A stretch of DNA of 64,000 nt, taken from NCBI RefSeq assembly GCF_016786215.1, contig NZ_JADOBG010000015.1:1-64000 (forward strand), in the 5' to 3' direction. Shown piece after piece: positions 44,307 to 52,800 of the stretch; position 1 is the stretch's first letter, and the number at the start of each line of letters is the position of its first letter. Made by a program: the position numbers and the translations under genes. Under the pieces are notes generated by a model. The model did no database searches. It had not been told where the DNA came from and was given only the letters and a program-made list of their open reading frames with translations. This DNA comes from Legionella bononiensis (GTDB taxonomy: Bacteria > Pseudomonadota > Gammaproteobacteria > Legionellales > Legionellaceae).

Positions 44307-46247
44307 ATGGGAAAGCTCCTAACTAAATCAAAGTTCAAAATGGCTTTAGAATGCCCAACTAAGCTCTGGTATTATGATCGACCTGATGAATATGCAAATA
44401 TACTGGATGATGACTCTTTTCTAAAAGCATTGGCTGAAGGTGGTGCTCAAGTAGAAGCATTGGCAAGATGTTATTTTCCAGATGGCATATCAATTGAAAG
44501 CTCAAGTACAACGGAGGCACTAAACAAAACTCAATTGTTAATTCAAAGGGATTCAATAACTGTATTCGAGGCCTCCTTTCAATATCAAAACTATTTTCTG
44601 CGTGCTGATATCCTGCAAAAAAGACCAGGGCATATCAAAATAATTGAAGTTAAAGCAAAATCAATTAGTAAAAAAGATGAATCTAAGATGGCAACTAAAA
44701 AATGGCAGCCATATATTGCTGATATCGCTTTTCAAAAATGGGTTCTGCAGCAACTCTACCCATCCTTCACCATAAGTAGTTATTTAATGCTTGTCGATAA
44801 AGATGCTATCTGTCCAACTGATGGCTTAAATCAAAAATTTCTGGTACAAAAAGATAGCAACAGTAAAGCTATTGTTACATTAACATCACCAGTAACGGAA
44901 GAAGATTTATCGATAAAAATCTTAAGAGAAGTAAATGTTGACCATCATATCGAATTGTTTTGGCAAGAAAAAAATGAAGAAGAACAAACGGTAAAAGACC
45001 AGTTTCACAATTTCAGCAAAATGTATTTTAGTGAGCAGAAGTTCACTCCTAAAGCAAAAAGCGAATGTGGTGATTGCCAGTTTAATACAAAAGAATCAGA
45101 CAAATTCCTATCTGGTTTTAAAGAATGTTGGCGTGAATCATTAGGGTACAAAGAAACAGATTTTAATGACCATACAATTCTCGATTTATGGGATTGCCGA
45201 GATAAACCGAAATACTTTCAGCAAGGACTAATCAAGCTAAAGGATATTAACGAAACAGAATTCAAAATAAACGAATCGGATAAATCAGGTATTTCGAGAA
45301 CAGAAAGGCAATGGCTCCAGATAGAAAAAATTAAAACTCAAGACAATAGCATCTGGATTGATAAAGAAAACCTAAAGGCTGAAATTGATTCATGGCGATA
45401 TCCCTTCCACTTTATAGACTTTGAAACAGCTATGCTGCCAATTCCTTTTAATAAAGGTTCTCACCCTTATCAAGGTATCACCTTTCAATTCTCACATCAT
45501 ACACTTAATGAAAACGGTCAAGTTTCTCATGTTGGTCAGTATCTGAATTCTGAGCCTGGAGTTGATCCAAGCATCGAATTTGTTCGCCATCTAAAAAAGG
45601 AATTAGAAAATGATGATGGGACAATATTTCGATATAGTAACCATGAAAACACCTATCTCAACTCTATTCTTGAACGACTAGAACAAATGATTGAACCTCC
45701 TAATGATAAAGAAGATTTAGGCTCTTTTATACGCTCCATCACAAAGTCACCATCTGATAGCAAGGTAAAATGGGAAGGTCCGCGTTGTATGGTTGATATT
45801 TTGGAATTAGTTAAACGTTTTTATTATGATCCTCTAACCAATGGTTCTAATTCAATTAAACAAGTATTTCCTGCTATTTTAAATCGATCAGATTTCCTTC
45901 AAGAAAAATATAGCCAACCAATATATGGATCCGTAAATGGAATTCACAGCCATAACTTTATAAATCAATGTTGGATAGTTAAAGAAAATGATCGAATAAA
46001 AGATCCCTATCATTTGTTACCACCAATCAATAAAGACATCACTGATGAAGATGCTCAGCTTTTATTTGATAGTGAAGACTTAAAAGAAGGTGGTGCCGCA
46101 ACAATAGCTTATGCAAAGTTACAGTTCACCAATATGAGTAATTCTGAACGAGAAGAACTTAGAAACGCTTTATTAAGATACTGCGAACTAGATACATTGG
46201 CCATGGTTATGATTATAGAGGTATGGCAACATATCCTTCAAACTTAA
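44307..46247 (+). CDS. DUF2779 protein with two nuclease-like domains
   Basis: The 646-residue protein begins MGKLLTKSKFKMALECPTKLW, a Cas4/RecB-like start. It has a PD-(D/E)XK-type pattern with D101 (LRADIL) and EVKAK at residues 114-118, and a cysteine pair CGDC at 254-257. The C-terminal half carries IDFETAMLPIP (D371, E373) and ends with RYCELDTLAMVMI, an RNase H/DEDD-like arrangement that defines DUF2779. It is a lone gene between the transfer genes and the toxin-antitoxin pair, which suggests defence or DNA-repair cargo. Its activity is unproven. Confidence 0.8.
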   Translation: MGKLLTKSKFKMALECPTKLWYYDRPDEYANILDDDSFLKALAEGGAQVEALARCYFPDGISIESSSTTEALNKTQLLIQRDSITVFEASFQYQNYFLRADILQKRPGHIKIIEVKAKSISKKDESKMATKKWQPYIADIAFQKWVLQQLYPSFTISSYLMLVDKDAICPTDGLNQKFLVQKDSNSKAIVTLTSPVTEEDLSIKILREVNVDHHIELFWQEKNEEEQTVKDQFHNFSKMYFSEQKFTPKAKSECGDCQFNTKESDKFLSGFKECWRESLGYKETDFNDHTILDLWDCRDKPKYFQQGLIKLKDINETEFKINESDKSGISRTERQWLQIEKIKTQDNSIWIDKENLKAEIDSWRYPFHFIDFETAMLPIPFNKGSHPYQGITFQFSHHTLNENGQVSHVGQYLNSEPGVDPSIEFVRHLKKELENDDGTIFRYSNHENTYLNSILERLEQMIEPPNDKEDLGSFIRSITKSPSDSKVKWEGPRCMVDILELVKRFYYDPLTNGSNSIKQVFPAILNRSDFLQEKYSQPIYGSVNGIHSHNFINQCWIVKENDRIKDPYHLLPPINKDITDEDAQLLFDSEDLKEGGAATIAYAKLQFTNMSNSEREELRNALLRYCELDTLAMVMIIEVWQHILQT

Positions 46248-46446
46248 ATTGAATTACATATGTTACGTGAATGCTCTGTATGCTTCCCAACATGCAATTG
46301 CTCAAATCAGTTGCTCGCAAATTAGCAAATGAATAACATTATTGTTATTCAAACAATGCCTGCTATAATATTAAAAAGCACTATATTTATATATATTTAA
46401 AAAAACATATATTTTTCAATGAATAAACATTTAAATATTAAATTTT

Positions 46447-46478
46447 AATGTAATGTTTTTTAATGTAATTTCATTACA
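46447..46478. promoter_or_regulatory. Operator-like repeats upstream of abiEi
   Basis: The perfect inverted repeat TGTAAT-TTC-ATTACA (46464-46478) lies 12 bases before the antitoxin start, with another AATGTAAT at 46447-46454. AbiEi antitoxins bind repeats in their own promoters, so this is a likely autoregulatory site. The 243-base gap from 46248 is otherwise very AT-rich and has no gene. Confidence 0.6.
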
Positions 46479-46490
46479 AGAGATACTTCC

Positions 46491-47090
46491 ATGAAATCAG
46501 TGAGTGATAGTATTATAAGGCGTATAAGAGCCAAAAAGCGTGGGTGGGTGTTCACGCCCAAAGATTTTGTGGATATAGCACCTCGTAATACTGTCGGTGT
46601 TGTCTTACATAGATTGGTTGATAAGGGGATTATCAGAAAGATAGGCCACGGGATTTATGATTTTCCTATTCAGCACCCAAAGTTAGGGACCTTATCAGCA
46701 AATGCAGATGCGATTGCCAGAGCAGTTGCAGTTCGCACAGGAGACACTATTCAACCCGGTGGTGCGCAACTTGCTAATCAGCTAGGTTTTGATAATCAGG
46801 TTTCAGCAAAGCCGTCTTATATTACCTCCGGTAGCACAAAACAAAAAAGAATATCTAACTATCCAATGAAGTTTAGCCATTCGAAATTTTTAAATAATAT
46901 CCCTTTAAATCCTAATGTAATTAAGGTATTAAACGCATTAAATCATCTAGGAAAAGACAGTATTACTGACGACATGATTCAGAAAAGTAAAGCTATCCTG
47001 TCACAAAGAGATAAAGCGCAGCTCAAAAAAATATTGACTCAATTACCAGATTGGATGATTAGAGTTGTTGTAAATATTATAGGAAAATGA
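46491..47090 (+). CDS. AbiEi-like antitoxin (DUF6088)
   Basis: The 199-residue protein has an N-terminal winged helix (IRAKKRGWVFTPKDFVDIAP, then VVLHRLVDKGIIRKIGHGIY). The conserved ADAIARAVAVRTGDTIQPGG of the DUF6088/AbiEi group follows. Type IV antitoxins of this kind repress their own operon and counter the paired nucleotidyltransferase without direct binding. It ends one base before the toxin gene. Confidence 0.9.
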   Translation: MKSVSDSIIRRIRAKKRGWVFTPKDFVDIAPRNTVGVVLHRLVDKGIIRKIGHGIYDFPIQHPKLGTLSANADAIARAVAVRTGDTIQPGGAQLANQLGFDNQVSAKPSYITSGSTKQKRISNYPMKFSHSKFLNNIPLNPNVIKVLNALNHLGKDSITDDMIQKSKAILSQRDKAQLKKILTQLPDWMIRVVVNIIGK

Positions 47091-47091
47091 A

Positions 47092-48132
47092 ATGAGAGAA
47101 CTACTGGAGCTTAGCTCGAAAGAACGCCAACTGACCTTTGAAGAAGCAACAGCTCGATCAGAAATGATTAAGAACCCCATTATTATTGAAAAAGACTTTT
47201 GGGTATGTTGGACTCTAAATCAAATTTTCTCACACCCTGATTTATTACCTCACGTTATTTTCAAAGGAGGAACCTCTCTCTCGAAATGCTACAATGTAAT
47301 TGAACGCTTTTCTGAAGATATTGATTTAACTTTGTGCAAAAACTATATCGGCATCAACGAAAATAATGACCCAGCAAAAGAAAGTTCAAGAAAACAACGA
47401 GACAAGCGCTTGGATGAGTTAAGTGAGAAAGTTAAAGAAAAAATTTCTGGAGAAATCAGAAAGCTACTAACGACTTCATTTAACGCTGGTCTTTCAGAGC
47501 ATTTTAACGAAAGTGATTGGCACTTAGAACTTGATGAAAATGATGATCAAAGCTTGATTTTTCATTATCCAAGTTGCTTCCCTAAAAAAACCTCGGAATA
47601 TATTCAATCAGCAGTAAAATTGGAATTTGGTGCTCGGGGAGATATTAGCCCTTTTGAGCCTAAAAAAATAACCTCTTATTGCCACCAACTTTTGCCAGAA
47701 TTATTTGATGATATCCCCGAAATATCTGTCTCTACACTGTTAGCTAAACGGACCTATTGGGAAAAAGTAACTTTACTGCATGCTGAGTATCATCGCCCTA
47801 CTGAGGGTACTGTTCCTCGCAGATTATTTCGTCATTATTATGATATTGTTAAGTTAGATCAAAGCGGTCTAACACAAGATGCCTTACAAGATATTAATCT
47901 GTTAGCAGATGTTGTAAAAAATAAATCCATATATTTCCCAACAAAAAGAGCAAATTATGAAGAGGCGGTAGTTGGAACTTTACGCTTGTACCCTAACAAA
48001 GAATTTATAAATCAATTAAAGCAAGATCATAGCAAAATGGTTGATATGTTTTTTGGTGAGGCACCTGACTTTGAGAACATATTGGAAAATATAAAGAGAA
48101 TTGAACAAGTTATTAATACCATAACTATTTAA
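47092..48132 (+). CDS. AbiEii-like nucleotidyltransferase toxin
   Basis: The 346-residue protein has the nucleotidyltransferase core of AbiEii toxins: VIFKGGTSLSKCYNVIERFS (about residues 57-76), then EDIDLTL with the metal-binding D-x-D. YWEKVTLLHAEYHRP is the later conserved motif. Such toxins add nucleotides to RNA or proteins and give phage abortive infection. It is the last gene of the ICE, about 40 bases before the right-end arm sites. It could therefore make loss of the ICE costly to the host. Confidence 0.92.
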   Translation: MRELLELSSKERQLTFEEATARSEMIKNPIIIEKDFWVCWTLNQIFSHPDLLPHVIFKGGTSLSKCYNVIERFSEDIDLTLCKNYIGINENNDPAKESSRKQRDKRLDELSEKVKEKISGEIRKLLTTSFNAGLSEHFNESDWHLELDENDDQSLIFHYPSCFPKKTSEYIQSAVKLEFGARGDISPFEPKKITSYCHQLLPELFDDIPEISVSTLLAKRTYWEKVTLLHAEYHRPTEGTVPRRLFRHYYDIVKLDQSGLTQDALQDINLLADVVKNKSIYFPTKRANYEEAVVGTLRLYPNKEFINQLKQDHSKMVDMFFGEAPDFENILENIKRIEQVINTITI

Positions 48133-48175
48133 AATAAAAAGTTGATAACGTAATCCACAAGAGGCTAAAATAACC

Positions 48176-48338
48176 TTGCGTGAGATTTGCGTGTTTGAGT
48201 ACGACACTGTTATACATCGTACGACATTTGTAGTGGTATCGCGCGACAAATTATTTATTTTAAATCAACGAGTTAACTTAAAGGCTGAGGGCTCATAATC
48301 CGTTGGTCCTAGGTTCAAGTCCTAGTGGGCCCACCAAT
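48176..48338 (+). other. attR of the ICE with arm-type repeats
   Basis: TTGCGTGAG (48176) and TTGCGTGTT (48187) mirror the left-end pair. The 46-base block 48191-48236, with GAGTACGACA and GTACGACA direct repeats, recurs at 63634-63679 with three mismatches. The 47-base tRNA-derived core is 48292-48338. The core lacks the 5' half of the tRNA, so it is not a tRNA gene. Confidence 0.85.
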
Positions 48339-48429
48339 AAAATCAAGTAGTGACGGTAGTTTTCAGAAAGTTCGAAAAAGTTATGTAGACGCAATGTAGA
48401 CAGATTATAAGGAAATTTTAAGGTCGGAT

Positions 48430-49662
48430 ATGGGACCAATAACGCTTTTTGATAAATCATTCATACAAGCCCTTTCTGTGGATGAATCTGTATGGTTCGG
48501 ACATTTTTTTTACCCCATTATCTGCCCTATATTTTATGTTGAAACTTTAGCAGACCTAGCAAAAACAAACGGAAAACTTCCTCCAGAAACCATTGTGAAA
48601 AGAATCGCCAATAAGTTCCCGGACGCAAATGGCTCCCCTTGCGCATTTCATTTAGAAATGGCACTAGTAAATTTGCTCGGCTCTTCCATTCCCATGCGAA
48701 AAGGTATCCCTTTAAATAGAGGTAAATTTGTAAACAAAGATGGAAAATCGGGGATAGTACAGGAAGTGACATCCGAAAATGATGCTTTTAATCGATGGGT
48801 CAGTGGAGATTTCCAAGAGATTGAACGATTATATGCAAAAAATTGGCGCGCTCAATTATCGAATGTAGATTTGAATAGTACAGCTAATGAGCTTCATAAA
48901 CTGGGGATAAATACCAGATCCTGTAAAACGCATACTGATGCTAAAATTATTGCTGAAAATATTATTCATGGAACAGATAAAATATTTGAACGAATGCACT
49001 TAATCTGCATACTCTTAAGGACACCAAAATCATACATGCATCAAATATTTGCTCGCTGGAATAGTTCGGGCAATATGCCACTTAGTCGTTATGCCCCCTA
49101 TGCAGCTTATGTAGCAACGGTTGAACTGTTCTTTTACATTTTAATAGCATCAAACCTAGAATCGGGAGAGAGAAACTCACATTTGATGGATATGGCATAC
49201 CTTAACTATCTTCCATTTTGTGACTTTTTTGTTTCTCAAGATAAGCTTCACGAAAGATGTGCACCGTTATTTTTGAAAAACAACCAGTTGTTTGTTCGAG
49301 GAACTGAATTAAAAGAAGGTTTAAAACAAATTGACCAGTATTTTGATAATTTTTCCCCTGAAGAAAAGGAGAAAGGAATTATCTCCTTTGCGAAAACACC
49401 ACCCAAAGAAGACAGCTTTCTAATTAGCAAAATTTGGGATAGATATTTTTCCGATTGGCGTACCCAGAAACCTATCAATGAAATTAATCCAAAAATACTC
49501 GAAGAAATTAAGAGCATGATTAATGCAGAGCCAATACCAAGAGAAAAAATAGATTTTGACCCTCAAAACCCAGACTCCTTAACTATCCATCGCTTGGTTC
49601 GAAAAAAAAGAGGGAAATGGTATCAACTCCCTAAAGATTTCAATCCTGAAAATAACTCATAA
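48430..49662 (+). CDS. Unknown protein, possible PIN-like nuclease
   Basis: The 410-residue protein begins MGPITLFDKSFIQALSVDES, with an early aspartate (D8). Later it has HLMDMAYLNYLPFCDFFVSQ, then DKLH (D254, D265, D271). The order of an N-terminal D and a later D...YLP.c..FVS.D resembles PIN-type ribonucleases. I recall similar uncharacterised proteins from accessory regions but cannot name a family. It stands alone beside attR and next to an ApeA-like gene. Confidence 0.6.
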   Translation: MGPITLFDKSFIQALSVDESVWFGHFFYPIICPIFYVETLADLAKTNGKLPPETIVKRIANKFPDANGSPCAFHLEMALVNLLGSSIPMRKGIPLNRGKFVNKDGKSGIVQEVTSENDAFNRWVSGDFQEIERLYAKNWRAQLSNVDLNSTANELHKLGINTRSCKTHTDAKIIAENIIHGTDKIFERMHLICILLRTPKSYMHQIFARWNSSGNMPLSRYAPYAAYVATVELFFYILIASNLESGERNSHLMDMAYLNYLPFCDFFVSQDKLHERCAPLFLKNNQLFVRGTELKEGLKQIDQYFDNFSPEEKEKGIISFAKTPPKEDSFLISKIWDRYFSDWRTQKPINEINPKILEEIKSMINAEPIPREKIDFDPQNPDSLTIHRLVRKKRGKWYQLPKDFNPENNS

Positions 49663-49861
49663 CGATATCTTCATATATTTTTTAATATCAAGATTGGAAT
49701 TAATCAAACTCTTGTCAGATTGCGTGAGCATTCGACTAAGTACATGGTAACAGTTCTTGCATTGTGTTTGTTGGGTATATGTAGACTGGCGTGAGCATAT
49801 CAAAATGCTCCAATCCTAATCAAGACATACTATACTAAGTGATATCATTTTAGGAGTTAAA

Positions 49862-51097
49862 ATGAGAATTCTTAAAAAAATAAAACACAAAGGATTATTT
49901 TGGTTACCCATGAATGAAAATAAATTCGAAGGGAATTTAATAATAACTGATGGAGGAAGAATTAAATTATTAATGGAAAAACCGCTTGGAAATTCCGAAG
50001 ATAATTTTGATGTTATACACGGCCTAATAGATAATAGGCCAGTAAGTCTTATTAACTCCTATTATAGAAGATACCCTTTTTTATATCCTTTGGATAAACA
50101 ATTTGAAATACATGTTCATGAAGCACTATATGGTAAACATTATCTAAATGCTGATAAAATTAATTTAATCGAAGGGACATTTAGGTTTATTTCACTTTAC
50201 AAATGGTTCAATAAAAAAATCACAACTTCAATTAAAATAAACGATGACACTTTATTAACCCTAAAAGTAAATAAAAATAACACTAGTTTTGTATTAACCA
50301 GCTCAATTCCATTCACACAAGAGGAATTTTATAAAAAAATAAAAATAGTTGAATACTTTTTTATTCTAATATTGAATCATATAGTAAATTTAAAAAAAAT
50401 AAGTATGGTTGATGAAAACAAGTGTAAGGTACTTGTTTACCACCAATCAACTATATTTGATAAGAATAAAGATTTTCAATCTAGTGAATTTTTAGAGTTT
50501 TATGATTTTGAGAATTTTTTACTAATTTTGAAAAACTTCATAGATCTCTATGAAACTCATTACCCTATTTTTTATTTGTATTTATCATACTTAAGTGAAC
50601 AATATCATGTGCTTGAAACTAAGTTCCTCGCATTAGCACAATCTTTAGAGGCATTTCATCGTATCGATCTAGAGAAAAAAAATCATACTTATATGGACCC
50701 TGTGCAATTTAAAACTTTAAAAACTCATATTTTAGATTGGTGTGCTATAGAGGAAAATAATATCCATCAAGAATGGTTAAATGATGTAATATCTCATATG
50801 AATGACATAACTTTCAAGCAAAGGCTCAACCAATTAATCGAGCCATTTAAAGTATATTTAAAAGATAATGAAGAATGTGACAATTTGATAACTAGAATTG
50901 TTCGAACAAGAAATAACTTAACCCATATAGATGCTAAAAATATAAAAAAATCTCATGAAAACAATTTGTTAGAACTTTGTTTCAAAATGGATGTTCTATT
51001 ATGCTTTTTAATTTTTTCAAAATTAGGATTCTCCTCGGATGAATTTCAAAAAATATTTCAATCAGAGGCAATTAAATTTAAACTAAATTTAAAGTAA
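49862..51097 (+). CDS. ApeA-like anti-phage protein with HEPN domain
   Basis: The 411-residue protein starts with KIKHKGLFWLPMNENKFEG, then GRIKLLM and FDVIHGL. This is the pattern of the ApeA N-terminal domain (G-fw-p...G-L...v-G). The C-terminal part is helical and ends with VRTRNNLTH, giving R350-x4-H355, the active-site motif of HEPN ribonucleases. ApeA is a single-gene anti-phage defence protein. GTTAAAATG gives only a weak start signal, but the frame is clear. Codon use is very AT-rich, which suggests transfer. Confidence 0.8.
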   Translation: MRILKKIKHKGLFWLPMNENKFEGNLIITDGGRIKLLMEKPLGNSEDNFDVIHGLIDNRPVSLINSYYRRYPFLYPLDKQFEIHVHEALYGKHYLNADKINLIEGTFRFISLYKWFNKKITTSIKINDDTLLTLKVNKNNTSFVLTSSIPFTQEEFYKKIKIVEYFFILILNHIVNLKKISMVDENKCKVLVYHQSTIFDKNKDFQSSEFLEFYDFENFLLILKNFIDLYETHYPIFYLYLSYLSEQYHVLETKFLALAQSLEAFHRIDLEKKNHTYMDPVQFKTLKTHILDWCAIEENNIHQEWLNDVISHMNDITFKQRLNQLIEPFKVYLKDNEECDNLITRIVRTRNNLTHIDAKNIKKSHENNLLELCFKMDVLLCFLIFSKLGFSSDEFQKIFQSEAIKFKLNLK

Positions 51098-51476
51098 AAG
51101 ATTAATTATATTGAAGCGAGTAGCAACTGTCTTGAATTTTCATTCAAGACAGTTGCTAGGCTGGCTATTAGACCTATGCCTTTAAACTAAAAAATAGAAT
51201 CAATCTAAATCTTTTATTATTTAATCGTATCCGTTCGGAGAAATACACCTACAAAGATCACTTTGAATTGAAGATACAGTCTCTCTTTAAAGGCTCATGG
51301 TTTTTCTAATTATTGAAGCCCCCTTGGGCTTTAATAAATTGCACAAAATTATAAAAAATCATATTAAATTCATGCTCATACAATCACCTTATTGAGCGTT
51401 TTTTACACTTATGATATGATGTGCATTCTTTTCAATATGAAAAATCGTATGAGAAAAGTTTTGTAAGGAGATCTGT
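51098..51476. other. Intergenic region with repeat hairpin and terminator-like stem
   Basis: It contains the hairpin at 51121-51158 (arms TAGCAACTGTCTTGAA and TTCAAGACAGTTGCTA) that recurs at 59438-59491. A small stem AAGCCC/GGGCTT at 51316-51331 is followed by TAATAAATT, possibly a terminator. AAGGAG lies just ahead of the next gene. I see no gene. Confidence 0.7.
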
Positions 51477-52718
51477 ATGATAGATATTTTTATCTATAAT
51501 GTGGTGTATATTAAATGTGACTTTTCTAAAATACGTACTAGTGAATCTCAAAAGCTTATTTTAATTGCAAGCCCCTACTGTCTCAACGAACTGAGTGATG
51601 AAAACCGTGCTTGCTTTGATGAAATCCATCCCATTTCCAGAGATTTTCAACAAGTAGATCTGGATGAAATCGAAAAAATTATTCTCCAATATTTACAAGA
51701 ATATGGTCCAGAAAATATACGTCTACTTAGCAATGAAGATAGTACTCTACTAGTCTGCGGGCATCTGCGCGAAAAATATGGTATAAGCGGCCATAGAGCA
51801 GAGACATTGCTCCCTTTTGTCAATAAGGTTGTATCAAAGGACAGACTGGAAAATGTCGTTCGTATGCCAAAATACATACAGTTTGATAAACAAGCCTATT
51901 TAGAGAATAAGGATGACTACCTCCAATCATTAGAGAATAACTTGGGCTTTCCAATGTTTGCCAAACCTGTAGATTTAGTTAGCAGTATTGAAACCCATCG
52001 TATTCCGGACATGGATACGCTGATTCATGTGCTAGATCGTATAGTCGTCCATGATTATGATTTTGAAATTGATGAATTTATTGATGGCGAGCTCTTTCAT
52101 TGCGATGCAATGATTATCGATGGTGTTATGCATTTTTTCATGATCGGTAAGTGCAGCTTTGCTCTTTCGAGATTTTTTGAAGGAAAACCAGTTGGCAGCA
52201 TACCAATTGTAGATCAACACATGTTTAATGAGTTGAAACAATTTAGTCAGAAAGTCTTTGATAAGTTATCCTGTCCATCTGGCGCATATCATCTTGAAGC
52301 TTTTTTAGATAATAAAACAGGTGAGTTTGTTTTTCTTGAGGTAGGAGCGAGAACTGGTGGTGCACTTATCACAAAAGTGTATGAAAAACTGTTTAATCTC
52401 AATATTGAAGAAACAAACTATCTTATACAGATGGGGGAACTGAAAGAGATTAATGTAACCCAAAAAGATATCTATGCTGGCTTCCTCAATTTTCCTAAAA
52501 TAAAAGGCTCGCTCCAATCAATCGTAAAACCCAGCTTAGATATTGACAGTGAATTTATTGAATTTGTGAAACCCGATGACCAGCTGGAACAGGCAGCTAA
52601 TTTATTAGATATTTCTTGTAGTATTATCTTCTGGGATGAGTGCTATGATAAAATTTATAATACTTTTGAATACTTAAAAAATTACAAACCTCTCCTGTTC
52701 CAACAAGAGTCTGCCTAA
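51477..52718 (+). CDS. ATP-grasp ligase
   Basis: The 413-residue protein has an ATP-grasp fold. The N-terminal pre-ATP part has IRLLSNEDSTLLVCGHLREK, and NLGFPMFAKPVDLVSS carries the first nucleotide-binding lysine. FEIDEFIDGELFHCDAMI follows, and then EFVFLEVGARTGG with the metal-binding acidic residues. The pattern resembles carnosine-synthase or BacD-type enzymes that join a carboxylate to an amine using ATP. The substrate is unknown. The next gene, 82 bases on, is a sensor kinase. Confidence 0.85.
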   Translation: MIDIFIYNVVYIKCDFSKIRTSESQKLILIASPYCLNELSDENRACFDEIHPISRDFQQVDLDEIEKIILQYLQEYGPENIRLLSNEDSTLLVCGHLREKYGISGHRAETLLPFVNKVVSKDRLENVVRMPKYIQFDKQAYLENKDDYLQSLENNLGFPMFAKPVDLVSSIETHRIPDMDTLIHVLDRIVVHDYDFEIDEFIDGELFHCDAMIIDGVMHFFMIGKCSFALSRFFEGKPVGSIPIVDQHMFNELKQFSQKVFDKLSCPSGAYHLEAFLDNKTGEFVFLEVGARTGGALITKVYEKLFNLNIEETNYLIQMGELKEINVTQKDIYAGFLNFPKIKGSLQSIVKPSLDIDSEFIEFVKPDDQLEQAANLLDISCSIIFWDECYDKIYNTFEYLKNYKPLLFQQESA

Positions 52719-52800
52719 CCCTCATCTTTCTCTTATAACAATCTGATTAGCAATTTCGTGGCCTATACATTATGCTTATTGATAGGAGAAAGATATCATT

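Larger units (their letters stand above)
6171..48338. mobile_element. Integrative and conjugative element in a tRNA gene (trb/tra type)
   Basis: The element is bounded by identical 47-bp tRNA-derived repeats. It has a tyrosine integrase and excisionase-like gene at the left end, metal-efflux and peptide cargo, a phage-type repressor, lvrA-lvrB-csrA, eleven trb genes, traG-F-C-I-J-K-L-M and an RP4-like oriT. A toxin-antitoxin pair lies at the right end. All parts needed for excision, processing and transfer appear intact, so it may be mobile. The lvr block is typical of Legionella; the transfer genes are IncP-like rather than Lvh (VirB) type. Confidence 0.9.

Noticed and set aside
48292..48338. 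A second tRNA gene
   Set aside because: Only the 3' half, from the anticodon loop on, is present. There is no D-arm or 5' acceptor strand, so this is an att core. The same holds for 63734-63780.
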